NCBI RefSeq assembly: GCF_008728515.1
Contig: NC_044995.1
Location: 10,365,104-10,429,103 of the forward strand
DNA from: Papio anubis
Taxonomy: Eukaryota > Chordata > Mammalia > Primates > Cercopithecidae
Direction: 5' to 3'
DNA: 64,000 bases
Shown: positions 35,101 to 43,233 of the stretch, one piece after another
How the letters are laid out: each line of letters opens with the position of its first letter
Position numbering within the stretch: the first letter of the stretch is position 1
Notes under the pieces: generated by a model
What the model was told of the DNA's origin: nothing
Databases searched by the model: none
The model's input: only the letters and a program-made list of their open reading frames with translations
Made by a program: the position numbers and the translations under genes

Positions 35101-38100
35101 TGTAAACCAAAAATAAAATTCTAATACTCGTCAGCCATCTGAAGCCAGGGTGCTTTTAACATTTAACCTGAGAGACTGGTTCATGCCATGATGGGAAGTG
35201 GGGGTCAGACAGACTTCATTGTACCTCTCCATTAACACAAACACAGGCTTTGAGTCTGATAAGAAACATTTTACAACCTATTCTCTCTGAAGGCTTCCTC
35301 TGCAAGTAAGGACGTGGCTCTCCATAATCCTTTATCTTAACCCAGACATTTCCTTTTCTTTGATCCCAGGTCTTTAGATAAACTCAACCAGTTGTCAACC
35401 AGAGAATTTTTTCTTTTTATTTTTTGAGACGGAGTCTTGCTCTGTCGCCCAGGCTGGAGCGCAGTGGTGTGATCTCAGCTCACTGCAAGCTCCGCCTCCG
35501 GCCGTCAACCAGAGAATTTTTAAACCCATCTAGAACCTGGAAGCGTCCCCCTCACCCTGCTACCGGCTTCCAGTTGTCCCACCTTTCTGAACCAAACCAA
35601 TGTATTTCTTATTGAAGTCTCACGTCTCCCTAAAATGTATAAAACCAGGGCCGGGCGCAGTGGCTCATGCCTGTAATCCCAGCACTTTGGGAGGCCGAGC
35701 CAGATGGATCACCTGAGGTCAGGAGTTCAAGACCAGCCTGGCCAACATGGTGAAACCCCAACTCTACTAAAAATACAAAAGTTAGCCAAGGCGTGGTGGC
35801 GGGCGCCTGTAATCCCAGCTACTCGGGAGGCTGAGGCACAAGCATCACTTGAACCTGGGAGGCGGAGGTTGCAGTGAGCAGAGATCGTGCCATTGTACTC
35901 CAGCCTGGGTGACAGAGCGAGACTCTGTCTCAAAAAAAAAAAAAAAAGTGTAAAACCAAGCTGCACCCCAACTACCTTGGGCACATGTTCTCAGGACCTC
36001 CTGAGGGCTGTGTCACAGGCCATGGTCACTCATATTTGGCTCAGAATAAATCTTTTAAAATATATTACAGAATTTGACTCTTTTCATTGGCAGAATGATG
36101 CCTAAAGATTCACTTGGAACACACGCAGACTGGCGTGCATATCGAGATAACCAGGCTGGCTAACTTAGTTTTGTTAGGACCATAATCTATCTGAAATCAT
36201 GTTCATGGAAACACATGACCAAATTGGAAACCTAGACAGAGTGATGGCCACTATGAGGTGTGAACGCTGGAGAATTATATTCCAAGCTGGAAGAGGGGGT
36301 GGCATCTCCCCATCCAAAAGCACCACCATTTGCTGAAGCTCTACAGGGAATCAGGGCTGAGGTTATGACTACCGATCCCGCACATTTCATCTCAACCACT
36401 CATTCAAATTCATCCGCTTTCTGCTTTCCAAAAAGGTTCGAGTGTATGTGTCTGGACTAATTTAGACTGGTGAATAGATAGCAGGGGTCAGGTGCATGTC
36501 CCATGTCTGCTGGACTGGAAGCCATGGGGTCTAGGTTATTTCTCTTGCCCCACACTGGCTGTACTCAATTTCGGAAATCCACCCCTGAACCATCAATTTC
36601 TTTTTTTCTTTTGAGACGGGATCTCACTCTGTCACCCAGGCTGGAATGCAGTGGCGCAATGTCAGGTCACTGCAACCTCCCCCTCCCAGGCTCAAGTGAT
36701 CCTCCTGCCTCAGCCTCCCAAGTAGCTGGAACTATAGGCGTGTGCCACCACGCTTGGCTAATTTTTGTTTTTTGGTGTAGGGATTTTTTTCTTTTTGTGG
36801 ACATGGAATTTCACTATGTTGTCCAGGCTGGTTTCGAACTCCTGGGCTCAAGTGATCCACCCACTTTGGCCTCCCAAAGTGCTGGAATTACAGGCGTGAG
36901 ACACCATACCCCATCATTCTTTCGACCTGCCTTTACGGTCTTTACCTTTCTGTCACTTTATTTTGGTCAACAGTTATAGTAACTGAGATTTGAGCGTTTC
37001 CGTTCAAGCACCCAGTGTTACTCCAACTATTAGAAACAAAATCCTACTCCACCTTCTATTCTCAGCCAGCTTTGTCTTCTCTATACAGCAGGACAGACAC
37101 GAAGAGCTTATTCCTTTCACCCTTCAGTGGCAGCTCATGTATGCTCCTAAAATGACAATGGCGGCCGGGTGCGGTGGCTCAAGCCTGTAATCCCAGCACT
37201 TTGGGAGGCCGAGACGGGCGGATCACGAGGTCAGGAGATCGAGACCATCCTGGCTAACACGGTGAAACCCCATCTGTACTAAAAAAAAAAAAAAATACAA
37301 AAAACTAGCCGGGCAAGGTGGCCGGCGCCTGTAGTCCCAGCTACTTGGGAGGCTGAGGCAGGAGAATGGCATAAACCTGGGAGGCAGAGCTTGCAGTGAG
37401 CTGAGATCACACCATTGCACTCCAGCCTGGGTGACAGAGCGAGACTCTGTCTCAAAAAAAAAAAAAAAAAAAAAAAAAAGACAATAGCTTCGGCATCTCT
37501 TGATGGCAGTCTCTCTTAATCCTGATGATTAAGAACCAGGATTGCCTCTGGTATTTGCAGTGACAGCTGTTAGCAAGCCAAAATTTAGAAATATAAGAAT
37601 TTTGGCCAGGTATGGTGGCTTACACCTGTAATCCCAGCATTTTGGGAGGCTGAGGTAGATGGATCACTTGAGGCCAGGAGCTCAAGACCAGGCTGGCCCA
37701 CATGGTGAAACCCTGTCTCTACTAAAAATAAAAAAATTAGGCTGGGTGTGGTGGTACGTGCCTGTGGTGCCACCTACTCAGGAAGATGAGGCACAAGAAT
37801 TGCTTGAACCTTTGAGGTGGAGATTGCAATAAGCTAGCATTACACCACTGCACTCAAGCCTGGGCAACAGCCTGAGACTCTGTCTCAAAAAAAATTTTAC
37901 TGTATCAACTGTTGCTAAAATTGGTCTTGTCTATATAACCTTTCCTAATTTCTGCATTCTCTTTAATTAAACTGATGATAGCAGGTCACCTATCAGCAAA
38001 GTATATATATATATGTAAATATACAAATTATATATATGTAAATATACAAATTTTATATATATATATATTTTTTTGAGATGAACTCTCGCTCTTGTCCCCC

Positions 38101-41100
38101 AGGCTGGAGTGCGATGGCGCCATCTCGGCTCACTGCAACCTCTGCCTCCTGAGTTCACATGATTCTCCTGCCTCAGTCTCCCGAGTAGCTGGGATTACAG
38201 GCGCGTGCCACCACGCCCGGCTAATTCTTGTATTTTTAGTAGGGTTGGGGTTTCACCATGTAGGCCAGGCTGGTCTCAAACTCCTGACCTCAGGTGATCT
38301 GCCCGCCTTGGCCTCCCAAAGTGCTGGGATTACAGGCGTGAGCTACCACGCCCAGACACAAAATACGTCATTTTATGCAAAGTTTATCTGATGAGTGATG
38401 AGAAATGGGGAAGGGAGAAGAATTAAAATCCTGTTTAGAATCTGAGTTTTCAAATTTCAGAAAAATCTTGAGTCTGGGGAAGGGACTGAAAGGAAATAGA
38501 CTGCAAAGGGGCCCTGTGGTCGCTCACAAAGGCGAGGACGGTTCCACCGATGGTCTTTGTTCTCCTTGCACGCTGACTGTGGACACCACAGGTGGGAACA
38601 GCATCCACTTTATTCTCCACTATATCCCTTTAACATCACCGCACAGGAGTTATTTAAGTCTCTGGGCAGTGACTGTCTTCGTACAAAGTTAATATTGTAA
38701 AACTGTCTCGAATTTAAAACATACATGCTAGGCATGGTGGCTCACGCCTGTAATTCCAGCGTTTTGGGAGTGCTGAGGGAGGAGGAGCACTTGAGGCCAG
38801 GAGTCCAAGACCAGCTTGGCCAACATAGTGAGACTCCATGTCTATTAAAAAATTAAATTAAAAAAAAATGCAGATAAAGAGAAAGGAAATAAAGTCATTC
38901 CAAAAATTTCATCAATGTATGTAGTCATGGCTCATAGCTTAATCTGTGTCTGTATTACTCTGTATTTTTCTTCTGCCCGATTTTTCTCTCTATAGTAGAA
39001 TTATATTGCATACACTATTTTCAAACATGGTTTTTGACTGAATAATGTATTATGGACATCTTTCTAAATTCATGCACATTTTTCATCACAAAACCCTATG
39101 CTATTTATTTAAAAAATATATATGTAATTTTTGAGACAGAGTCTCACTGTGTGGCCCAGGCTAGAGTGCAGTGGTGTGATCTTGGCTCACTGCAACTTCT
39201 GCCTCCCAGGTTCTAGTGATTCTCATGCCTCAGCCTCCCGAGCAGCTGGGATTACAGGCATGTGTCGCTATGCGTGGGTAATTTTTGTATTTTTAGTAGA
39301 CACAGGGTCTCACCATGTTGGCCAGGCTGGTCTCAAACTCCTTACCTCAGATGATCAGCCCACCTCGGCCTCCCAAAGTGCTGGGATTACAGGCGTGAGC
39401 CACCGCGCCTGGCAAAACCCTATGCTATTTAATTGAATGTATTTATCATTATATTATTCACTTTCTATATTTGCCCATAATAAACATTTGCTGGCATCCA
39501 AGGTTTTTTGAGACAAAATTCATAAGCAAGGTTATTTAAAACTGATGATTCGCACCTGTAATCCCAGCACTTTGGGGGGCCGAGGCGGGTGGATCGCAAG
39601 GTCGAGAGATCGATACCATCCTGGCCAAAGTGGTGAAACCCCGTCTCCACTAGAAATAGAAAAATTAGCCGGGCGTGGTGGTGAGTGCCTGTAGTCTCAG
39701 TTACTCGGGAGACTGAGGCAGGAGAATCGCTTGAACCCAGGAGGCGGAGGTTGCAGTGAGCCAAGATCGCGCCACTGCACTCCAGCTTGGGTGACAGAGT
39801 GAGACTCCATCTCAAAAAAATAGAAAAACAAAAAACAAAAAACAAAACCCAATGATTTATCATTATTTGTGGTATATCTATGATGTACCAGAAATATAGG
39901 CACCAAAGATATAATTAATAAAAGATAAAATCTATATGTTAAAGTTTTTTTTTTTATTAAAGGCAAGAAAAATGAAGCCTTTGACCCCTATTTCCAGCAA
40001 CTCAGGTGACAGCACTTAGTGGCTTGCTCTCATTCTCTTACAATGAAAAGGTCACCTTAAAAATATTCATGTCGGCCGGGCGCGGTGGCTCACGCCTGTA
40101 ATCCCAGCGTGAGGCCTTTGCCAGGCCGAGGCGGGCGGATCACGAGGTCAGGAGATTGAGACCATCCTGGCTAACCTGGTGAAACCCCGTCTCTACTAAA
40201 AACACAAAAAATTAGCGGGTGTGGTGGCGGGCGCCTGTAGTCCCAGCTACTTGGGAGGCTGAGGCAGGAGAATGGTGTGAACCTGGGAGGTGGAGCTTGC
40301 AGTGAGCTGAGACCATGCCACTGCACTCCAGCCCGGGTGACAGGGTGAGACTCCATCTCAAAAAAAAAAAAAAAAAGGTCATATCTTAGAGATGAAATAT
40401 AACATTTAGGACCTCAGCGTCTCAAGTGAGAAACCCTCAGTTCAGACATTGACTCGGTCATTTTTTCATCCGCCAACATAGAACATTAATCAGCAGAAAA
40501 GTCAAAGACACGAACCACACAGATAAAGAAAATTGCCAGGTGCAGGGGCTCACACCTGTAATCCCAGCACTTGGGGAGGCCGAGGCGGGCGGATCACCAG
40601 AGGTCAGGAGTTCGAGACCAACCTGACCAACATGGTGACATCCTGTCTCTACTAAAAATACAAAAATTAGCTGGGTGTGGTGGCGCATGCCTGTAATCCC
40701 AACTGCTCGGGAGGCTGAGGCAGGAGAATCGTTTGAACCCGGGAGGCGGAGGTTGCAGTGAACCGAGATCACGCCACTGCACTCCAACCTGGGCAACAGA
40801 GCAAGACACCATCTGAAAAACAAACAAAAAACAAGAAACAAAAAACAAACAAAAAACACACAAAAAACCAAAAAACACAGCAAGCAATTCCAAACCAAAT
40901 AAAATACCCTCAAGCATGCGGGGATATGAAATAAGGTCTCAAATTAGAATTACCAACACAAAGAACAAACGTGAACAAAACAGAAATCGATGTAACAGAA
41001 GTTGATTCAACTCAAAAGTAAAGGGAGAAGATAACACTCATCAGAAACAAATGCTAATTACTAGATACCTAATAGGGAATATATTTAGTTTTTCTTAAGT

Positions 41101-42394
41101 ATCCCCCCAGAGGAGGGTGTAGACCCCATCAATGAGTCCAGTAGAACTGGGTTGGAGTCAGACCTGTCACTTTTGGAAAAGTCACGTAACACATGGGAAC
41201 ACCGTTTTGTCCGGTTTTCTCGCTTGTAAACCTTTCCTGGGTTGTGATGAGAATGAAAAGACATTCTGCAGAAAGAGTGCTTCCAGGACGTGAGGGCAAC
41301 CTGGCTGTGACATGTCACCCCATTGATCGCCAGGGCTATTGGCTGATCAAGTCGGCTGGGCGGGTGTCCGCTTCCTCCCTCACTGCTCCATGTGCGTCCG
41401 TTCTGAAGCTCTGCCCTGGGTCAAAGGCGATGACAACCTTCCCCCATAGAAGACGACTGTTCTTCGGGCACGGGCAGAAGAGAAGCTGTGCACCCCAACC
41501 AGAACCTCCAAACAAGCTCGCAAGAGTGCTTCCTGTAGTACCCGGGACATACGCTGTCTGTGACTGTCTTAAATATTAAGATTCTACCTACTCCTTGGTA
41601 GATGTCTGTCTGGTCAACAAAGACAGGCGGTTAGGCACGGTGGCTCACTCCTGTAATCCCAGCACTTTGGGAGGTCTAGGCAGGCGGATTGCTTGAGCCT
41701 GGGAGTTCAAGACCAGCCTGAGCAACATGGCAAGACTGTGTCTCAAAAACAAAAATAAAAAATAGAAAAGAAGGCAACTACCATACTAGAATTCCATCTC
41801 AGTAGACCTGGCAATGCAGACACTAACTGGCCACTCATCTCCCATAACAACGACTCTACTTGGGGTGGGAAAATGGGAAGACACTCCTTAGGTGAATGGT
41901 TTGTATCAGGACGTCATCCGTCCCCAGTTCATCACTGGCCCACGTACGAATGGCCCTGGACTGCAACTCTTTTCCTGCCTTCAACTCTCACCTTGGCCCA
42001 CACACATTCTCACCTGATGGAGGGGATGGCCACTCATTCAACAACGATATCGCCTTGTTCCCAGTACACCAGCCTTCCCCCACCCGGGTCCTCGCCCCTT
42101 CATCCAGCACTTACTTCTCATCTCTTCCTGGGCCTTTGTCCAGAGATCTTTCCTATTGATCTGTAGAAACAGGTGCAGTGTCACCTCCCATGCCTGCTTT
42201 CCCGGGTAATGTTTGTCCAACAGCTTTGCTACGTCTTCTTTGGAAGCCTTCTTCAGCTCAGCCCAGGGGATTGGCTTGAGTTCGAATTTCTCCAAAGGTT
42301 GTTTGAGGAGCTCCTTAAATTTCCAAAACTCTTCCTTTCTGAGCTCCTTCAGATACCACAACAAGCCAAAATCCGAAAAAAAAGATTCTGCCAT
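10992..42394 (-). CDS. NLRP9: NLRP9 gene, coding span of nine exons (ATG to stop)
   Basis: NLRP9 is a cytosolic NOD-like receptor. In mouse intestine it is reported to sense short viral double-stranded RNA through the helicase DHX9 and to assemble an ASC/caspase-1 inflammasome; it is also expressed in oocytes and early embryos. The exons read, on the minus strand, as an N-terminal pyrin domain (residues 1 to about 93), a NACHT ATPase (Walker A GSDGIGKT at residues 152-159, Walker B ILFIMDG at 223-229), then leucine-rich repeats and a short C-terminal tail ending IRGVLL. I matched exon order and peptides to human NLRP9 from memory. Exons 3-8 all have phase 2/2 junctions and lengths of 162, 168 or 171 bp, so each is a self-contained repeat cassette. 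With an intact 171-bp exon 7 the product would be 992 residues, close to the human 991. As assembled, exon 7 is unreadable in its 5' half, and the last two exons also occur a second time at the left edge of the window. The gene call is secure; intactness of this allele is not. Confidence 0.95.
12530..12900 (+). mobile_element. THE1/MST-type MaLR LTR (copy B)
   Basis: Identical to 1613-1983. Confidence 0.85.
12906..13220 (+). mobile_element. Alu (copy B)
   Basis: Identical to 1989-2303; lies in NLRP9 intron 8. Confidence 0.95.
13592..13822 (+). mobile_element. MER5-type hAT fragment (copy B)
   Basis: Identical to 2675-2905; ends about 60 bases from the 3' splice end of exon 8. Confidence 0.6.
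13881..14051 (-). CDS. NLRP9: NLRP9 exon 8: last full leucine-rich-repeat exon
   Basis: The 171-bp exon starts after acceptor GGTCTGCAG and encodes LQTSPITRACCGDLAAALVA through HPDCALQML plus GG before donor GTGAGT (13880). Phase 2 on both sides. Because exon 7 and this exon share phase, skipping exon 7 would keep the frame (TG+G, Trp). An identical copy lies at 2964-3134. Confidence 0.93.
14333..14457 (-). mobile_element. MER5-type hAT fragment (copy B), left arm of an inverted pair
   Basis: CCAGGAGCACAGCTGCCCTG and AATGCTGGTCTA are the reverse complement, with a few differences, of bases 14800-14876. Confidence 0.55.
14500..14630 (+). repeat. CT-rich tract
   Basis: CCCCTCTTCCCCTC-type low-complexity sequence in NLRP9 intron 7. 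It corresponds to the point where copy A breaks off. Confidence 0.85.
14800..15010 (+). mobile_element. MER5A-type hAT element
   Basis: GACCAGCGTTTCTCAGCC, TGTCTGGTGACATTTATCCC and ATGATGCACAGGATGGCCCC follow the MER5A order. Confidence 0.75.
15020..15319 (+). mobile_element. AluY-type
   Basis: Nearly consensus Y-type copy in NLRP9 intron 7, about 90 bases from the exon 7 donor. Confidence 0.95.
15410..15498 (-). CDS. NLRP9: NLRP9 exon 7, only the 3' half readable
   Basis: Reading leftward from 15498 the minus strand gives GNGMNEIGDVEVRQLCAALK, then HPNCKLEQL plus GG, followed by donor GTGAGT at 15409. This matches the end of the human exon whose peptide contains HNEIGD, VRQLCAAL and HCKLE. 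An intact exon should be 171 bp and reach about 15580. Here a stop (TGA, 15501-15499) appears in frame and similarity dissolves into a repeated GGTTCCT-type tract. No acceptor or 5' half can be found between here and exon 6. I infer a corrupted assembly rather than a natural inactivation, but the sequence alone cannot decide. Confidence 0.8.
15499..15905. other. Abnormal low-complexity, CpG- and GATC-rich tract replacing part of exon 7 and intron 6
   Basis: It begins as GGTTCCTGGTTCC repeats (15513-15600), passes into GGATCA-type motifs (15620-15670), then GT-rich sequence with about 25 CpG in some 245 bases and around ten GATC sites, and ends as a G-rich run. It does not resemble primate intron, Alu, L1 or the expected exon. 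Confidence 0.75.
15937..16107 (-). CDS. NLRP9: NLRP9 exon 6: leucine-rich repeats
   Basis: The 171-bp exon begins after acceptor TTTCTTTGCAG and encodes LTYCCLTCVSCDSISQVLLC through HPACSIREL plus TG, phase 2. The donor read here is GTAGGA (15936-15931), weaker than the GTAAGT or GTGAGT used elsewhere in the gene. It stands only about 30 bases from the abnormal tract that has replaced part of intron 6 and exon 7. Confidence 0.92.
16281..16576 (+). mobile_element. Alu
   Basis: Plus-orientation Alu in NLRP9 intron 5. Confidence 0.95.
16977..17271 (+). mobile_element. Alu with target duplication
   Basis: Flanked by AAAATTATTTAAT on both sides. Confidence 0.95.
17470..17778 (-). mobile_element. 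Alu
   Basis: Minus-orientation copy ending about 170 bases from exon 5. Confidence 0.93.
17946..18116 (-). CDS. NLRP9: NLRP9 exon 5: leucine-rich repeats
   Basis: The 171-bp exon lies between acceptor CTCACATGTAG and donor GTAAGT (17945). It encodes LGKCDISSEDCEDIASVLAC through HPHCALKTL, one 57-residue pair of LRRs. An AluYR inserted within an older Alu lies just upstream in the intron (18245-18857). Confidence 0.93.
18245..18857 (-). mobile_element. Alu carrying a younger inserted AluYR
   Basis: The outer minus-orientation Alu is split by a plus-orientation AluYR at 18272-18576. AAGGAATCT is duplicated at both junctions. The insert carries CCGGGCGAGGTGGC and GAGATCCGGCCACTG, Old World monkey hallmarks. 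Confidence 0.92.
18945..19115 (+). mobile_element. MER5A-type hAT element
   Basis: CGCTTCTCACCGCCTGGGG, ATGTCTGGGTATATTATTGG and ACATCCTTCAGTAAACAGGA match MER5A order. Confidence 0.7.
19260..19453 (-). mobile_element. Old interspersed element, left part
   Basis: GATGAAGCCTCCATAAAAATCC and AGAGCGCCCAGGTTGG are landmarks of a common ancient repeat. It resumes after the LTR at 20452. Family name uncertain. Confidence 0.5.
19454..20451 (+). mobile_element. Solo LTR of HERV-K (HML-2) type, LTR5-like
   Basis: About 998 bp from TGTGGGGAAAAG to CCCCCTTCA. Internal landmarks are the GGGAAGGGAAAGACCTTAC segment, CCCGACACCCGTAAAGGGTC, AGATAGGAGAAAACCGCC and ATGATCAATGAATACTGAGG. Flanks TCCTCG and CACTCG are a weak, possibly decayed 6-bp target duplication (4 of 6 match). 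No internal retroviral genes are attached, so it is a recombined solo LTR, in antisense orientation within NLRP9 intron 4. An old, defective genomic copy. Confidence 0.85.
20452..20778 (-). mobile_element. Old interspersed element, right part
   Basis: Continues 19260-19453 across the LTR insertion (CCCTTCCAGATCT, CCATCTGGCTGCACATCTGT). Contains GAGTTAGACTTGCTAAAG-type text three times. Confidence 0.5.
20779..21006. mobile_element. Inverted Alu/Alu junction
   Basis: A short plus-orientation Alu piece (to about 20822) abuts a minus-orientation Alu right arm. Confidence 0.75.
21590..22562 (+). mobile_element. Old L1 ORF2 3' region, 5' truncated
   Basis: ACTTTATACTACACAGAAAC, TAGAGAGAAATGCATAGGAA and ATTAGACAAATGCAAATTAA are ORF2 3' landmarks. 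Split by Alu copies; reading frame decayed. Confidence 0.75.
21868..22155 (-). mobile_element. AluJ-type
   Basis: Diverged minus-orientation Alu inserted in the L1. Confidence 0.85.
22565..22871 (-). mobile_element. Alu
   Basis: Minus-orientation Alu at the end of the older L1 piece. Confidence 0.93.
22935..23436 (+). mobile_element. L1PA-type 3' end
   Basis: CATGGAATACTATGCAGCCA, then the 3' UTR with CACACCGGGGCCTGTCATGG and CCTGCACGTTGCGCACATGT, ending in an A-rich tail. Confidence 0.92.
23460..23600 (+). mobile_element. MIR fragment
   Basis: GACTTTGGGCAAGTCATTTT followed by a degraded MIR core. Confidence 0.5.
23703..24182 (+). mobile_element. Alu with internal 167-bp tandem duplication
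   Basis: TGGGCAATATGGTGAAACCC occurs at 23801 and again at 23968, after which the right arm is repeated, giving a trimeric element. Confidence 0.9.
24408..24575 (-). CDS. NLRP9: NLRP9 exon 4: leucine-rich repeats
   Basis: The 168-bp exon sits between acceptor TCTTTTGCAG and donor GTAAGT (24407). It encodes FTSMLNLGHDSELFKAVLHN through HPMCKIEEL, the alternating long and short repeats typical of NLRP ribonuclease-inhibitor-type LRRs. Junctions are phase 2 on both sides. Confidence 0.93.
25065..25222 (+). mobile_element. MIR
   Basis: CAGGCTCCAGAGTTAC, TTGGGGAAATGACCTAATGG and CCCAGTCTCTTCATG follow MIR order. Confidence 0.65.
25229..25520 (+). mobile_element. Alu
   Basis: Plus-orientation copy in intron 3. 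Confidence 0.93.
25600..25790 (+). repeat. AT-rich 19-bp tandem repeat
   Basis: ATAAACC recurs at 25615, 25634 and 25653, then decays into related TATTTA motifs. Confidence 0.75.
26202..26540 (+). mobile_element. Alu
   Basis: Plus-orientation copy with an AAATAAA-expanded tail. Confidence 0.94.
26868..27350. repeat. Long imperfect palindrome, arms about 110-130 bp
   Basis: The left arm (about 26868-27000) is the reverse complement of the right arm (about 27220-27350). A core of 48 bases (26901-26948) pairs with about 43 matches, and a second block of 37 bases pairs with about 33. The loop is roughly 220 bases. No repeat family recognised. Confidence 0.85.
27374..27679 (-). mobile_element. 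AluY-type
   Basis: Begins about 25 bases after the palindrome. Confidence 0.95.
27822..28359. mobile_element. Head-to-head Alu pair
   Basis: A 5'-truncated plus-orientation Alu (27822-28062) is joined at its A-tail to the T-tract of a minus-orientation AluYR-like copy (28063-28359). The latter has several small deletions. Confidence 0.9.
28360..28965. other. Intron 3 sequence without clear repeats
   Basis: AT-rich; traces of MIR-like text near 28400-28480. No exon recognised. Confidence 0.4.
29312..29632 (+). mobile_element. AluYR-type
   Basis: Carries the CCGGGCGAGGTGGC and GAGATCCGGCCACTG markers. TSD-like AACTCACTGAAGG lies on both sides. Confidence 0.95.
29762..30078 (+). mobile_element. 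Alu with (CAA)n tail
   Basis: The tail is an ACAACAACAACAACACAACA microsatellite. Confidence 0.95.
30151..30687. other. Intron 3 sequence without clear repeats
   Basis: AT-rich; no motif supported. Confidence 0.35.
30688..31158 (-). mobile_element. L1PA-type 3' end
   Basis: The reverse complement reads from ACTATTCACAATAGCAAAGA to the A-rich tail. It ends about 120 bases from exon 3. Confidence 0.92.
31279..31440 (-). CDS. NLRP9: NLRP9 exon 3: first leucine-rich-repeat exon
   Basis: The 162-bp exon lies between acceptor TTCTCTCATAG and donor GTAAGT (31278). It encodes (G)YNEKLVYWRELCSVFITN and ends KLRKL plus two bases. Both junctions are phase 2, so the exon could be skipped without a frameshift. 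The codon joining exon 2 and exon 3 is GG+T (Gly); human has Asp there in my recollection. Confidence 0.93.
31620..31912 (+). mobile_element. Alu
   Basis: Diverged plus-orientation copy in intron 2. Confidence 0.92.
31916..32392 (+). mobile_element. L1P-type 3' end
   Basis: AGACTGGATAAAGAAACCGT through CCTGCACATCCTGCACATGT, ending in poly(A). Confidence 0.9.
32400..32530 (+). mobile_element. MIR
   Basis: AGTAACTATGTGACCCTGGC then CTATTCAACCTTGTTGTTTC, the MIR core order. Confidence 0.65.
32640..32780 (-). mobile_element. Fragment of the element seen at 28966
   Basis: GGAGTCCCCTCCCTTGGGGT and GAAAACGAGGC-like text correspond to 29085-29165. Confidence 0.5.
32811..32912 (+). repeat. Purine (GA)-rich tract
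   Basis: About 100 bases of A and G only, with GAAAG and GGAGGGAAG blocks. Confidence 0.9.
32915..33223 (+). mobile_element. Alu
   Basis: Plus-orientation copy about 270 bases from exon 2. Confidence 0.94.
33230..33410 (-). mobile_element. MIR
   Basis: Reads TATACAAATGGAAAAAG, CCACAGCTGACAAATGGTAG and CTCCATGCTCTTAAGCA, the MIR 3' portion. It lies within 80 bases of the exon 2 donor. Confidence 0.6.
33489..35040 (-). CDS. NLRP9: NLRP9 exon 2: NACHT ATPase domain
   Basis: This 1552-bp exon opens after acceptor TTCTCACAG and completes an Asn codon, then KLNPYRKHMKEKFQ (the first in-frame ATG is residue 103, not the true start). It encodes the whole NACHT module: Walker A GSDGIGKTT (residues 152-160), Walker B ILFIMDGFEHL (223-233), then the winged-helix and helical regions with conserved stretches such as LCHNPFICWLVCTC and IHLCIQEFCAAMFYLL. 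The exon closes DDSGCAS plus two bases (GG) before donor GTGAGT at 33488. The open frame has no stop or frameshift over its full length, which argues for a functional gene under constraint. A single large NACHT exon is the standard NLRP arrangement. Confidence 0.95.
35403..35502 (-). mobile_element. Truncated Alu with long target duplication
   Basis: GTCAACCAGAGAATTTTT flanks both ends; only about 90 bases of Alu are present. Confidence 0.93.
35650..35947 (+). mobile_element. Alu
   Basis: Plus-orientation copy in intron 1. Confidence 0.95.
35948..36600. other. Intron 1 sequence without clear repeats
   Basis: No repeat or exon recognised. Confidence 0.35.
36601..36915 (-). mobile_element. 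Alu
   Basis: Minus-orientation copy with an internal TTTTTTCTTTTTG interruption. Confidence 0.92.
37164..37481 (+). mobile_element. AluY-type
   Basis: Near-consensus copy with a long pure poly(A) tail, so probably young. Confidence 0.95.
37604..37892 (+). mobile_element. Alu
   Basis: Diverged plus-orientation copy. Confidence 0.92.
37998..38068 (+). repeat. TA-rich microsatellite
   Basis: TATATATATATGTAAATATA units next to the T-tract of the following Alu. Confidence 0.9.
38069..38357 (-). mobile_element. Alu
   Basis: Minus-orientation copy. Confidence 0.95.
38727..38870 (+). mobile_element. Alu left arm or FLAM
   Basis: Monomer-length element ending in an A-rich stretch. Confidence 0.85.
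39127..39413 (-). mobile_element. Alu with target duplication
   Basis: AAAACCCTATGCTATTTA is present on both sides. Confidence 0.95.
39545..39847 (+). mobile_element. Alu
   Basis: Plus-orientation copy lacking its first bases. Confidence 0.93.
40075..40377 (+). mobile_element. AluY-type
   Basis: Near-consensus copy in intron 1. Confidence 0.95.
40534..40872 (+). mobile_element. Alu with (CAAAAAA)n tail
   Basis: The tail is expanded to about 65 bases of AACAAAAAAC units. Confidence 0.95.
41125..41290 (+). mobile_element. MIR
   Basis: GTTGGAGTCAGACCTGTCAC, then GGAAAAGTCACGTAACACA and GTTTTCTCGCTTGTAAA. Confidence 0.7.
41291..41630. other. Intron 1 sequence without clear repeats
   Basis: Moderate GC; a 128-codon plus-strand frame overlaps the MIR and has no recognised motif. 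Confidence 0.35.
41631..41768 (+). mobile_element. Alu left arm
   Basis: Monomer-length copy ending in AAAAACAAAAATAAAAAA-like sequence. Confidence 0.85.
42115..42394 (-). CDS. NLRP9: NLRP9 exon 1: start codon and pyrin domain
   Basis: The 280 coding bases start at ATG (42394-42392), with a purine at -3 and G at +4, a good initiation context. They encode MAESFFSDFGLLWYLKELRK and continue through a six-helix pyrin (death-fold) domain, which in the family recruits ASC by homotypic contacts. The last codons read EEMR plus one base, and the donor is GTAAGT at 42114, leaving phase 1. The reading frame continues into the intron for about 25 residues before a stop; that tail is intronic. Bases upstream of the ATG are pyrimidine-rich on the minus strand, so this exon could either carry the transcription start or be spliced to an upstream non-coding exon. 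Confidence 0.95.
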
Positions 42395-42399
42395 ATCTC

Positions 42400-43195
42400 C
42401 CCAGGACTGTGAGCTCAGGTGTCTCCAGAGGGAAAAGAAAGATCCTTAAAAATAAAGAATAAATGATACCTGGAGAAGAATGATATGATTACAGAGTTAA
42501 GTTTCAGCAGCCGAAAGCAGCTCAAAATTATTGATATCATCATACACATCTTGCATCAAACATTATCTAGGGAAGAAGCTTCATCTTTTTTCCAAACAAA
42601 TTCATGTGAATGGTAGCGTTGACTGCCATTTAAGTGTCTTGTTTTTGTCTGACATAAATGATGCTTTCATGAACAAGCGTTTCTGTGTAGCTTGGTACAT
42701 ATAAGCACACATTTCTCTAGATTTATAAATTATAGGTCAAACAGCACACACAGGTCACCATGTTTGCTACATAATGCTCCATGATTTTCCCTTCTGGATA
42801 TAATAACTGACATTCCTACCAGCATTCTGTGAGTTTGTTTGCTCTATAAACCTTCCCATACTTAGTATAGTCTAATCCAATTTTCATAATGAAAAAAATG
42901 AACTGATATTAAAATTACAGATGATCATATTCAGGAAGATGAAAATAAAGGAAGAAGATATAAAAGCAAATTTAGATTTTTTTGGTCTTGTTTGGGGGTA
43001 TATGCCTTCTAATTACAGTAGATAAGGAAAAAGATTTATTATAGGTTAGCATTTGCAGACTAACAACTCGGACAGAAACAGAATGGTGAACTTTCCTGCT
43101 ATTAGAAACCCTCCAGATAATCATTACAATTCAACAGAAGACAGGAAATGAAGTAGAAATATATGCTAGACAAAATGAGACAGGTGGCAAAATAA
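42400..43195. other. NLRP9 5' flank
   Basis: Immediately upstream of the start codon. No clear TATA box, CpG island or repeat. On the minus strand CATTCTTCTCCAG (about 42474) could serve as a splice acceptor if an upstream exon exists. Confidence 0.4.
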
Positions 43196-43197
43196 TA

Positions 43198-43224
43198 CCA
43201 TATATATATATATATATATATAAT
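43198..43224 (+). repeat. (TA)n microsatellite
   Basis: Perfect TA run of about 24 bases. Confidence 0.9.
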
Positions 43225-43233
43225 ATTATATTA